Notes: a model not told the origin generated them from the sequence alone. A stretch of DNA of 13,507 bases from Anaerolineaceae bacterium UBA5838 (GCA_002432795.1 DJGU01000099.1:1247-14753); one strand, 5' to 3'; positions 5,925 through 12,732 are shown, counted from the stretch's first letter. Numbers and translations are program-made.

Positions 5925-6602
5925 ATGGATCAAATCCAGGAACACCGCGAACGCATGGCGCAGGTGCAAGAACGGTTGCGCAAAAGATTTGGGACGCCAA
6001 CCTGGCATGTTGAATTGCCTGCTGTCGATGAATTGGTCTGCACGATCCTTTCACAAAACACGAACGATATCAACCGCGACAAAGCCTTCGAGGCTTTGAA
6101 AGAGCGCTACCCAAGCTGGGAAGCCGTGCGGGATGCCGACCCGGCGGAACTGCAGTACGTGATCCGCATTGCCGGTCTGGCAAACCAAAAAGGTCCTAAT
6201 ATCCAAACCGCCTTGCGGGAAATCACCCAGGAACGCGGTGAGATTGATCTGGATTGGTTGAAGGGAGAAGATCCTGAAGAAGCCCGCGACTGGCTGGTCA
6301 AATTGCGCGGGGTAGGCCCAAAAACAGCTGCAATCGTGATGACATTTTCATTGGGAATACCCGCCTTTCCGGTGGACACGCATATCTATCGCGTCACCAG
6401 GCGCATTGGCTTGCGCCCCAAGGAGCTGGACGTTACCAAGACGCATACTTACATGGAACAGATCGCGGACCCTGCCGATTTTGGCAGCTTGCATCTAAAC
6501 CTGATTGATCTCGGCCGTGAGATTTGCCAGGCTCGCAAGCCAAAGTGCCAGATTTGTCCGATAAGGGATTTGTGCCAGTTTGAGGAGAAAACTGAAGAAT
6601 GA
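5925..6602 (+). CDS. nth: Endonuclease III (DNA glycosylase / AP lyase)
   Basis: A 225-residue base-excision repair enzyme that removes oxidised pyrimidines and cuts the abasic site. It has the helix-hairpin-helix LRGVGPKTA with the catalytic lysine and, 18 residues later, the catalytic aspartate in FPVDTHIYRVTRRIGL. This is the same spacing as K120/D138 of E. coli Nth. The C-terminal 4Fe-4S loop is intact with the canonical C-x6-C-x2-C-x5-C spacing. The N-terminal substrate helix reads ILSQNTND, a variant also common outside Proteobacteria. Two starts are possible: GTG at 5919, touching the asparaginase stop, and ATG at 5925. The ATG is preferred by codon, but no Shine-Dalgarno supports either. 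It is the last gene of the operon, closed by a terminator that overlaps its stop codon. Confidence 0.93.
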   Translation: MDQIQEHRERMAQVQERLRKRFGTPTWHVELPAVDELVCTILSQNTNDINRDKAFEALKERYPSWEAVRDADPAELQYVIRIAGLANQKGPNIQTALREITQERGEIDLDWLKGEDPEEARDWLVKLRGVGPKTAAIVMTFSLGIPAFPVDTHIYRVTRRIGLRPKELDVTKTHTYMEQIADPADFGSLHLNLIDLGREICQARKPKCQICPIRDLCQFEEKTEE

Positions 6603-6627
6603 AAAAGATGCTTTTGAGCATCTTTTT
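6602..6627. terminator. Bidirectional terminator between nth and miaB
   Basis: AAAAAGATGCT (6602-6612), loop TTTG, and AGCATCTTTTT (6617-6627) form an 11-bp stem flanked by A and T tracts. The stem begins inside the nth stop codon. It can also stop minus-strand transcription leaving miaB, whose stop is at 6708. Confidence 0.9.
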
Positions 6628-6707
6628 GATCTCCAGAAGCGATTGATTTTAGCAGGATTTGGGCTTCAGATCTGGAGGCTCAGCTGAAATTTCCAGCTAC
6701 TTTAGAG
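6628..6707. other. Short spacer between convergent nth and miaB
   Basis: An 80-nt gap with no gene. It holds a weak imperfect inverted repeat around AGCTGAAATTTCCAGCT (6682-6698) and the palindrome CAGATCTG (6667-6674). Neither is followed by a T run, so neither is called a terminator. Confidence 0.4.
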
Positions 6708-8027
6708 CTAAACTTGATCTTGAATTTCTCCCAGCAAGGACCATGGTCCGGTCCAGCGGATACGCACATCCAGTTCCTGCCCCCATAAATCCTGATCAGT
6801 TTCCACGAATACGAGCCGATTAGTGGGGGTTCTGCCGCGCCAGCGGTTTTTGGGCTTGCCTTCAAACAATACTGGAACGCTTTGATCGAGGTATGCCGCG
6901 TTGAGATTGCCTACCACTTCCTTTTGCAGGTCCTCAAGGGCTCTAAAGCGGCGCATCTTCTCTTCGGCGGGAACGTCATCCGCAAGAAAACGGGCCGAAT
7001 ACGTGCCGGGTCGGGGAGAGTAGCGCGCAAGATGAGCGACATCCAGCTTGAGCTCAGCCAGGGTGTCGTAAGTTTTCATAAAAGCCACTTCGCTTTCGCC
7101 TGGAAAACCAACGATGATGTCAGTGCCGATCGAAACTCCAGGAATGCGTTCACGGATGCGCGCAACCAGGTCGCGATATTGGCTGTTAGTATAGCCTCTC
7201 CGCATCATCCTGAGGATTTCGTCATCGCCTGCCTGTATGGGCACCTCAATGTGAGGCATCACTTTGGGCAGAACTGCAACCGCGTCTATCAACTCATCGC
7301 TCATCCAGTTGGGGTGGGAGGTAAGGAAACGCAAACGGCGTAAATCCGGAATTTCTGAAAGGTCTGCAAGTAATTGGGGCAGGTGGTAACTACCTTCCAA
7401 TTCAAGCCCAAAACGATCCACGATCTGCCCCAGGAGGACCAGTTCCCTGGCGCCACCAGCAACAAGGCTTTTAGCTTCCTGCAGAATCTTCTTTGGGTTG
7501 CGGCTTTGTTCTTTGCCGCGTTTGCCTGGAATAACGCAATAGGCGCAGGCGTGCGAACAACCGAGAACGATCGGCAGATTTTCCGATACCGCATGGGCTT
7601 CTTCAAGTCTCAGACCAAATTCATCATCCAGAACTTCATCCACTTGTTTGCGCCAGGCTTCCGAACTATCATGTTGGAGCCGGTCTTCGAGAGCCCGCAA
7701 AAAGGGTTCGGGATCTGACGGTGCAGCAAAAATATCCACCCAGGGAAAGCGCTTTTCCAGGGCGGGGTTGCCGTGAACGCCGATCAGGCAGCCCATTAAG
7801 CCAATCATCAGGTTTGGTTTAGCGAGTTTTAATGGTTTGAGAGAGTTAAGGCGACCCAGCGCGCGATCTTCGGCACTCTGACGGACCACGCAGGTATTCA
7901 GGATGATTAAATCCGCCTGATTTACGTCAGAAGTAACACTCAGCCCGATAGAATCAAGCGCTCTTGAGAGGCGGCTCGAATCCGCAACATTCATTTGACA
8001 GCCTTCTGTCCAGATGTGGTAACGCAT
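6708..8027 (-). CDS. miaB: tRNA-2-methylthio-N6-isopentenyladenosine synthase (MiaB-type radical SAM methylthiotransferase)
   Basis: A 439-residue enzyme adding a methylthio group to i6A37 of tRNAs that read U-starting codons. The N-terminal UPF0004 domain has its three cluster cysteines, C10 (GCQMNVADS), C46 (NTCVVRQSAEDR) and C80 (GLMGC). The radical SAM CxxxCxxC is at C157/C161/C164 (GCSHACAYCVIPGKRG). Later motifs are TSHPNWMSDELI, HIEVPIQAGDDEILRMMRRGYT and GTDIIVGFPGE. A C-terminal TRAM-like domain covers about 375-439. GCQMN, NTC-VR and RRGYT favour MiaB over MtaB or RimO. The LLGQNVNSYG motif reads LLGQIVDRFG, a local divergence. The ATG at 8027 is chosen because a TATAAT box at 8036-8041 would leave the alternative GTG (8033) upstream of the transcript start. 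It is divergent from the STAS gene. Confidence 0.88.
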   Translation of the reverse strand: MRYHIWTEGCQMNVADSSRLSRALDSIGLSVTSDVNQADLIILNTCVVRQSAEDRALGRLNSLKPLKLAKPNLMIGLMGCLIGVHGNPALEKRFPWVDIFAAPSDPEPFLRALEDRLQHDSSEAWRKQVDEVLDDEFGLRLEEAHAVSENLPIVLGCSHACAYCVIPGKRGKEQSRNPKKILQEAKSLVAGGARELVLLGQIVDRFGLELEGSYHLPQLLADLSEIPDLRRLRFLTSHPNWMSDELIDAVAVLPKVMPHIEVPIQAGDDEILRMMRRGYTNSQYRDLVARIRERIPGVSIGTDIIVGFPGESEVAFMKTYDTLAELKLDVAHLARYSPRPGTYSARFLADDVPAEEKMRRFRALEDLQKEVVGNLNAAYLDQSVPVLFEGKPKNRWRGRTPTNRLVFVETDQDLWGQELDVRIRWTGPWSLLGEIQDQV

Positions 8028-8035
8028 AGGCACCT

Positions 8036-8041
8036 ATTATA
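8036..8041 (-). promoter_or_regulatory. Perfect TATAAT -10 box of miaB
   Basis: On the minus strand TATAAT ends 8 nt before the ATG at 8027. The intervening AGGTGCCT has little room to act as a Shine-Dalgarno if transcription starts 6-8 nt after the box, so a leaderless message is likely. TTGTTG (8058-8063, 16-bp spacing) is a weak -35 candidate. Confidence 0.6.
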
Positions 8042-8083
8042 CATGACTCAACATCTACAACAAACCGGGATTATGTTGGATAA

Positions 8084-8092
8084 TGTTATAAT
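8084..8092 (+). promoter_or_regulatory. Extended -10 promoter of the STAS gene
   Basis: TGTTATAAT (8084-8092) is an extended -10 with a perfect TATAAT hexamer. It lies 36 nt before the ATG at 8129, giving a leader of about 30 nt. It is back to back with the miaB promoter, 45 bp away. Confidence 0.6.
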
Positions 8093-8128
8093 TATTTCTC
8101 TGAGTTGGTTAGTCAAAATGAGGTGATT

Positions 8129-8461
8129 ATGGACTTTAAAGTAACTGAATATAAACGCGCTTGTGTGGTTAAGGGACTTGGTCGGATCGATAGCGCTGTC
8201 GCTCCTGAAATTGAGCGGGTTCTGACAGATTTGATCGATAAAAACAAAGCCATCATAATCGACATGAGTGACATTGATTTTGTTTCAAGTGCTGGTTGGT
8301 GGTCGATTATTCGCGTCCAGAAGGAGCTCAAAAAGCTCGGTAGAGGAAACCTGATGCTGGTTGGCTTGTGCCAAAACGTGCGTGAGTCAATGGATCTGAT
8401 TGGTATCCTGCCTTACTTCACCGTCTATGATGAATTGGTAGACGCGATCGGAAGCGTTTAG
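8129..8461 (+). CDS. STAS-domain protein, anti-sigma factor antagonist-like
   Basis: A 110-residue single STAS domain, the usual length for SpoIIAA/RsbV-type anti-anti-sigma factors, which bind a serine kinase/anti-sigma factor and are switched off by phosphorylation. The core reads AIIIDMSDIDFVSSAGWWSI, matching the family DxSxVxFxDSSG segment. S54 lines up with the phosphorylated serine, while the preceding Asp is replaced by S53. AGWW replaces the usual SGLG. No kinase, phosphatase or sigma factor gene is in view, so its pathway is open; it could act with a distant partner. The ATG at 8129 is preferred. TTG (8105) and GTG (8123) lie upstream in frame, and AGGTG sits only 3 nt from the ATG, so the start is not fully certain. 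A strong terminator follows. Confidence 0.85.
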   Translation: MDFKVTEYKRACVVKGLGRIDSAVAPEIERVLTDLIDKNKAIIIDMSDIDFVSSAGWWSIIRVQKELKKLGRGNLMLVGLCQNVRESMDLIGILPYFTVYDELVDAIGSV

Positions 8462-8476
8462 CTTAAGGATTAAACG

Positions 8477-8511
8477 AAACGGAGGCTGAAAATTTTCAGC
8501 CTCTGTTTTTT
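8477..8511 (+). terminator. Strong terminator after the STAS gene
   Basis: GAGGCTGAAAA (8482-8492) is followed directly by its exact complement TTTTCAGCCTC (8493-8503). The stem can be extended outward by C-G, a G-U pair and A-T pairs, and runs into a T6 tract. It lies 15 nt beyond the next minus-strand stop codon and may also help end that gene, though the minus-strand T tract is broken. Confidence 0.9.
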
Positions 8512-8525
8512 GTGATTTTTGCCAG

Positions 8526-10544
8526 CTACTCAATCTCAATAGTGTAACTCGCTTTTTCTCTTGTAAAGGGGGTTGTGCCTGAAATTACCAGCACGATTCT
8601 TTCCACATTACTTCCACCCAACTCAGAACCCGGGATGGTGATGCTGCCCTGGAAGCTATGGTGGTCTACGGTGATGCCGCCGATTGTGTAAGTCACGATG
8701 CTGAGGTTCATCGTTTGGGGTAATTTATTCTGCACACGCACGAAACCTTCAGCGGTCCAACCGCCAAGATCAGTTTCAAGGTCCGAGGTATAGCCGATGG
8801 CATCAATTGCAAGATCATCGATGGCCATACCCTTGCCATTTACCGCGGCATCGGTCACATAGTCAAAGCGGAGGGTCACCTGGCTGCCAACAAAATCGGA
8901 TATGTCAACTTTTTCATCAATCCAGCCTGAACTCTGGCCGTTCCAGCCGCAGCCGTAACTGTTGCCGGATGGGTTAGCGGTGGTACAGTTCTCGGAATCG
9001 AGGATCTCCCAGTTCATTCCATCTGTACTGGCGCTGACGTAAATATAGTCATAATCCTCTTCGAGGTCATACCAGGTCTTAAAGGTCAGGGCGGCTTTGT
9101 CAGTGACGCTGCTAAGATCAAAGGTCTGCGAGAGGGATGCATTTGACTCGTCTCCAAGGTTCGACCAGAAGAAATACTCACCTGAGCTTGGAGAGGTGAA
9201 GGGCAGGATGTTGACAGCTTCGGAAGCGTTGATCTGGATGCTTTCCAGGTTGTCGCACTCGATTTCGATGTAATCCACACCAAATTGATAAACACTGCCA
9301 TTCACGGTAACAGGACAATCCAGGAGAGATTTTTCCATATCCACAGAGGTGGGGTTGTAGCTTTGGTAGTCGTAGCGTCCGGCTTCAGTGCCCGTGTCCT
9401 GCAGAAGATTTGCCACAGCCCAGTCAGCGAAAAATTCATCTCCTGTGTAAGGTTTGCCCGTGGTGGGATTGGTGATCGCGAGTTCGTTCATCACTTTCTC
9501 AATGCCAACAAATCCGTTGTCATCGTGGCGCACCAAGGCTTTGGTTGCGTCTTCGCCGAAACGGTCGAGGAAATAGACCATAAAGAGATAACTCGCGCCG
9601 TAGTGGGGTCCGTTATTGCCAATATCTCCGCCCCAGTCGTTGAGCTGCATGTCAGTGTTGTCCATGTAGGACCAGTCGAACCCACCCGCGTCATAACCGT
9701 TCACATGCTCAGCCAGCATCGAAAAGCCTTCATTCACCCAGGTTTCCTCGTTTTTATCCTGATACCAATGGATCATGTGCTGGAATTCGTGAGCCATGGT
9801 GCCGTAAATGTAGCTGTCACCAAGGTCAACATTGTCTGAGCTGATCAGGAACATCTCATGGGCGTTCGAGTACGGATGCGCGTCTGGGTGGAGCTCATCG
9901 GCGGAAGAATAATAGCCTGCCAGGTTTGAGCCTAAATTTCCAGCGTAAAGAACATAGAATCTTGGGTCGCCGTCCACTCCAGGGTTCCATTCCTGACCAA
10001 AAAACTCCCGGTTGGTCGGAATGATTTCCTTGTCAAAAGTGTCAGCAAGTTCCTTCAAATCGCCTTGATCAAAGCGCACGCGGTTCTCAATCCAGAAATA
10101 GATATTATCCCCAACGTAGCGCAGGGTTGCATCGACCTGGAAATTATCGTTTGTGTCCGTATTGGTTACCCAGAACTTCTTTTGATCTCCGACTGAATAG
10201 GGAGCTTCTGTGTCGATCAGTACGTTCGGCACATTGGGCTTCCCGCCTAACCTGGCTGCCAGGTCGATAGGGTCATTGATCGGGACTGTATTCTGTTTGA
10301 GTTCATACAGGGTTTGTGAAGCCTTCTCGGAAGCTGTTGGATCGAGAATTTGTGTACCCGGATCGACGAATGGAATAGGCGTGGCTTCGGTCAGGTTGAA
10401 GGGTGTCAGCTCTATGGGCATTGGGTTTGAAATGACATTGCTGGAAAAGATCACAACGCCACCAACAATCAAGAGACACAAACACACCACGCATAAAACC
10501 AAAATGGCTGCAATGATTAAAACGATCTTGGTTGAATTATTCAT
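8526..10544 (-). CDS. Membrane-anchored M30/M6-like secreted metalloprotease with immune-inhibitor-A-like C-terminal domain
   Basis: A 672-residue extracellular zinc protease. A hydrophobic segment at residues 6-33 is a membrane anchor or uncleaved signal. A low-complexity Pro/Thr region and a propeptide-like part follow. The catalytic region has HEFQHMIHW (H252, E253, H256) and, 15 residues on, WVNEGFSMLAEH, whose E272 is the likely third zinc ligand. This HExxH...NEG order resembles hyicolysin-type M30 gluzincins. Residues 453-585 form a beta-rich domain (SLSQTFDLSSV, FKTWYDLEEDYDYIYV, TLRFDYVTDAAVNGKGMAIDD) like the MAM/VEG-type module of immune inhibitor A, with a GGWTAEGF segment and a final beta domain after it. 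Substrates are unknown: exported protein degradation, nutrition or surface processing are all possible. The ATG at 10544 is chosen because the anchor starts there; the frame extends open to 10634 without a better start. It is divergent from another HExxH gene. Confidence 0.85.
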   Translation of the reverse strand: MNNSTKIVLIIAAILVLCVVCLCLLIVGGVVIFSSNVISNPMPIELTPFNLTEATPIPFVDPGTQILDPTASEKASQTLYELKQNTVPINDPIDLAARLGGKPNVPNVLIDTEAPYSVGDQKKFWVTNTDTNDNFQVDATLRYVGDNIYFWIENRVRFDQGDLKELADTFDKEIIPTNREFFGQEWNPGVDGDPRFYVLYAGNLGSNLAGYYSSADELHPDAHPYSNAHEMFLISSDNVDLGDSYIYGTMAHEFQHMIHWYQDKNEETWVNEGFSMLAEHVNGYDAGGFDWSYMDNTDMQLNDWGGDIGNNGPHYGASYLFMVYFLDRFGEDATKALVRHDDNGFVGIEKVMNELAITNPTTGKPYTGDEFFADWAVANLLQDTGTEAGRYDYQSYNPTSVDMEKSLLDCPVTVNGSVYQFGVDYIEIECDNLESIQINASEAVNILPFTSPSSGEYFFWSNLGDESNASLSQTFDLSSVTDKAALTFKTWYDLEEDYDYIYVSASTDGMNWEILDSENCTTANPSGNSYGCGWNGQSSGWIDEKVDISDFVGSQVTLRFDYVTDAAVNGKGMAIDDLAIDAIGYTSDLETDLGGWTAEGFVRVQNKLPQTMNLSIVTYTIGGITVDHHSFQGSITIPGSELGGSNVERIVLVISGTTPFTREKASYTIEIE

Positions 10545-10706
10545 AAAAACACTCACTATTCTGACAGTTGCTTCAATGTGTAACAGACTGTTGGGTATTT
10601 TACCCAATTTGGAAGATTTTGCGAAATATATCATCTAAGGTTGATTTGATCATACTCTGGTTGGTAAACTCAGAATAAAGAAAGTTGCTGGTGTTAGAAT
10701 CAGGTT
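10545..10706. promoter_or_regulatory. Shared upstream region of two divergent HExxH genes
   Basis: 162 nt separate the two start codons. For the plus-strand gene TAGAAT (10695-10700) ends 6 nt before the ATG at 10707, again placing the transcription start at the codon. For the minus-strand gene no clear -10 box stands out; GAGTG about 5 nt before its ATG is only a partial Shine-Dalgarno. The region is A/T-rich around 10595-10640. No repeat or RNA structure is evident. Confidence 0.45.
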
Positions 10707-11984
10707 ATGCGTGATGAACCATTTTTGGATTCTCTGGCAAAGCGACTGCGCCTTTTGGTTGTTATTGTCGTGATTGCATTGCTGGCGGTGGGGTCATCAG
10801 TTGAGTCAGTCAATCCCCTGGATGGACTGCGCAAGTATACGCGTGGCATAGAGTTTGACTTTGTTGAATGGGAAGTTAATGCCCTTTTCAATAAAGCGGT
10901 CAGCGCTTCACTCAAGCTTGAGCGTTTTCTGGATAACGAACAGCAAGTTGATGTCGTCTGGACCTGGCTGGCAGGAACTGAGGAGGTGATCACGCTTGAG
11001 CAAGATCTGATCGCTGCTCAAAACGATACTTCTCTTAACCGTGACAAAATGATCCAGGAGGTCAAATCCGAGCTTGATCGGGTGAAAGCAAACCATAGCC
11101 GCCTTGCCAAACTGGCTGAAGCCGTGCTGCAGAACCAGACAGAAGTTACCCTGGCTAAGGCTGGGTTTGGTCTGGGGGGTCAGATCCTGCCGCCGGTGCT
11201 CTACCAGGTTTCTGATCTTCCGCTCAATCTGATCATCTCTCCCCGGACGGAAATTAGGAACGAGCTCAGCATCAGCCTTGATGCCGGACTGGATGCGGTC
11301 GATAAAGATGAAATTGAAACTGGAATCTATCAAGACTATGATCTCTCAGCCCTGATTGAGCCCGTTGGCGGGCTTGGGGCTTACCCCACGATGGTCGTGC
11401 GCACCACTAACCTCAACTGGCTGACGGAAACGATTGCCCATGAATGGATTCACAACTACCTGACCTTTTTCCCGCTCGGGATCCGGTACTATTTGAACGA
11501 CCAGATGCGGACGATCAACGAGACCACCGCTTCCCTGGCCGGAAAAGAGATCGGACTTGCTCTTATCATTGCCTACTACCCTGAAAGGACGCCAAGATAT
11601 TATCAGCCAATGCCTGTCTATACGACTGTCCTGGCTGAAGGCGCGGAAACGCTTAACCCCTTTGACTTCCGCTCGGAAATGCGGGAAACAAGAGTGCGGG
11701 TGGATGCGCTCTTGCTGAGCGGGAAGACGGATGAGGCGGAAAGCTACATGGAAGCCAGGAGGAATTTCTTCTGGGAGAACGGCTACCGCCTGCGGAAAAT
11801 TAACCAGGCGTATTTCGCTTTTCACGGCTCTTATAACGACACGCCCGGCGGTGGAGCCTCGGGAGAAGATCCGGTTGGGCCAGCTGTGCAAGCCCTGCGC
11901 GCACGTTATGCCAGTCTGAACAATTTCCTCCAGGTCATCCGAAGCGTTAAAAGTTTTGATCAACTTATGGTTTTGCTGGATTAG
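10707..11984 (+). CDS. Membrane-anchored putative zinc metallopeptidase of unrecognised family (HExxH)
   Basis: A 425-residue protein. It has one N-terminal membrane segment (about residues 15-31) and then a helical, partly coiled-coil-like stretch (about 92-145) rich in Glu, Lys, Leu and Gln. From about 155 comes a domain with TIAHEWIHNYL (H245, E246, H249) and, 22 residues further, INETTASLAGKE, where E272 is a plausible third zinc ligand. This gives the gluzincin pattern HExxH...NE. A conserved-looking C-terminal part contains RKINQAYFAFHGSYND, a Gly-rich turn and GPAVQALRARYASLNNFL. The overall plan recalls putative bacterial aminopeptidases of the PF10023 type, but I cannot confirm that. 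The catalytic domain should be outside the cell if the single segment is a type II anchor. It is divergent from the large protease at 8526. No Shine-Dalgarno is seen and it is probably leaderless. No terminator follows. Confidence 0.75.
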   Translation: MRDEPFLDSLAKRLRLLVVIVVIALLAVGSSVESVNPLDGLRKYTRGIEFDFVEWEVNALFNKAVSASLKLERFLDNEQQVDVVWTWLAGTEEVITLEQDLIAAQNDTSLNRDKMIQEVKSELDRVKANHSRLAKLAEAVLQNQTEVTLAKAGFGLGGQILPPVLYQVSDLPLNLIISPRTEIRNELSISLDAGLDAVDKDEIETGIYQDYDLSALIEPVGGLGAYPTMVVRTTNLNWLTETIAHEWIHNYLTFFPLGIRYYLNDQMRTINETTASLAGKEIGLALIIAYYPERTPRYYQPMPVYTTVLAEGAETLNPFDFRSEMRETRVRVDALLLSGKTDEAESYMEARRNFFWENGYRLRKINQAYFAFHGSYNDTPGGGASGEDPVGPAVQALRARYASLNNFLQVIRSVKSFDQLMVLLD

Positions 11985-12007
11985 TTCCCGGCGAGTAAAA
12001 AACTTGA

Positions 12008-12051
12008 GGGGCCTACTAACAAGGGGCGTACTAACAAAGGGTCGTACTAAC
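12008..12051 (+). repeat. Three tandem TACTAAC-type direct repeats upstream of gmk
   Basis: Units GGGGCCTACTAAC (12008-12020), AAGGGGCGTACTAAC (12021-12035) and AAAGGGTCGTACTAAC (12036-12051) follow each other directly. TACTAAC is perfect in all three, at 12014, 12029 and 12045, and a G-run precedes each. The period is 15-16 bp. The array ends 24 nt before a TATAAT box. A near-exact inverted copy (GGTTAGAAC, 12082-12090, against GTACTAACC at 12044-12052) begins directly after that box. This looks like an operator array, though a small minisatellite is possible. Confidence 0.7.
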
Positions 12052-12075
12052 CTGATGTGAAACACTTTTCTAATT

Positions 12076-12081
12076 TATAAT
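12076..12081 (+). promoter_or_regulatory. Perfect TATAAT -10 box of the gmk-rhomboid operon
   Basis: TATAAT lies 39 nt before the gmk ATG at 12121. No good -35 is seen (CTGATG at 12052-12057 matches only 3 of 6), consistent with a promoter that needs an activator at the neighbouring repeats. The leader contains GAAGGG directly followed by ATG ACT TAA (12106-12114), a two-codon reading frame ahead of gmk. Confidence 0.55.
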
Positions 12082-12120
12082 GGTTAGAACTAAGAGCAAG
12101 AAGGGATGACTTAACCAGCT

Positions 12121-12732
12121 ATGCAATTTGGAACTCCGCCTACCAATCCACTATTGATCGTTATTTCCGGTCCTTCGGGGATTGGTAAAGATGCCGTGGT
12201 TGGTCTGCTGCGAAAAACCAATCCCGACACTCATTTTGTGATCACGATGAATTCGCGCCCTCCCAGACCGGAGGAAGTGGATGGTCGGGATTACTTCTTT
12301 GTCTCCCGGGAGACATTCGAAAAAATGATTGAGGCGGACGAACTTTTGGAACACGCCAAAGTTTATTCTGACTACAAAGGCATCCCAAAGTCACAGGTTC
12401 GCGAAGCATTTGCCTCGGGGAAGGATGTCATCATGCGGCTTGATGTGCAAGGCGCGATGACCATCCGCGAAATCTGTCCCGGTGCCATCCTGATTTTCCT
12501 GACCGCCAGTTCGCGGGAAGAATGGGTGAACCGTTTGCTTGAGCGCCGCAGTGAGACCCCTGAAGAACTGGAACTGCGTTTTACAACCGCGGCACAGGAA
12601 TACGCAATGATGGATCGGTTTGATTACCTCGTGGTCAACTCAGACCAGCACCTTGACAAAACGATCGAGGATATCCAGGCGATCATCCGTGCTGAACATT
12701 TAAGAACAACTCCACGCAAGGTAGATTTATGA
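12121..12732 (+). CDS. gmk: Guanylate kinase
   Basis: A 203-residue enzyme that phosphorylates GMP (or dGMP) with ATP to GDP, an essential step in nucleotide supply. The P-loop reads GPSGIGKD (G17-D24), with Asp where Walker A normally has Ser/Thr. GMP-site elements are NSRPPRPEEVDGRDYFF, LLEHAKVYSDYKGIP and IMRLDVQGA. The lid and adenine regions follow with IFLTASSREEWVNRLLERR and ETPEELELRF, then FDYLVVNSD and a final AIIRAEHLR. Length is normal for the family. The GKD and YKGIP variants are ones I remember from Chloroflexota enzymes, so they probably do not mean loss of function. No Shine-Dalgarno lies at a normal distance; GAAGGG ends 15 nt upstream and serves a two-codon frame instead. 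Its TGA overlaps the ATG of the rhomboid gene (ATGA). Confidence 0.95.
   Translation: MQFGTPPTNPLLIVISGPSGIGKDAVVGLLRKTNPDTHFVITMNSRPPRPEEVDGRDYFFVSRETFEKMIEADELLEHAKVYSDYKGIPKSQVREAFASGKDVIMRLDVQGAMTIREICPGAILIFLTASSREEWVNRLLERRSETPEELELRFTTAAQEYAMMDRFDYLVVNSDQHLDKTIEDIQAIIRAEHLRTTPRKVDL

Noticed and set aside
4020..6602. MBL-fold protein, asparaginase and endonuclease III as a defence island
   Set aside because: Endonuclease III has a standard repair-enzyme layout and the asparaginase keeps its metabolic active site. No toxin, nuclease effector or phage-linked neighbour is present.
6667..6698. Inverted repeats between nth and miaB as a second terminator
   Set aside because: The stems are short or imperfect and have no T run on either strand. 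The hairpin at 6602-6627 is sufficient for both genes.
6882..7343. Plus-strand open frame of 153 codons opposite miaB
   Set aside because: It is antisense to the conserved MiaB radical SAM and C-terminal regions, with no start signal.
9285..9839. Plus-strand open frame of 184 codons opposite the large protease
   Set aside because: It lies fully antisense to the catalytic region containing HEFQH, and the translation has no recognisable motif. It is a shadow of the real gene.
10545..10634. Longer N-terminus for the large protease (start at 10634)
   Set aside because: The added 30 residues precede the membrane anchor and show no signal features. The ATG at 10544 puts the anchor at the N-terminus.
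11346..12065. Long minus-strand open frame (239 codons) opposite the HExxH gene
   Set aside because: It is the antisense of a well-formed membrane-anchored protein, has no promoter or Shine-Dalgarno, starts inside the TACTAAC-promoter region and its translation shows no domain.
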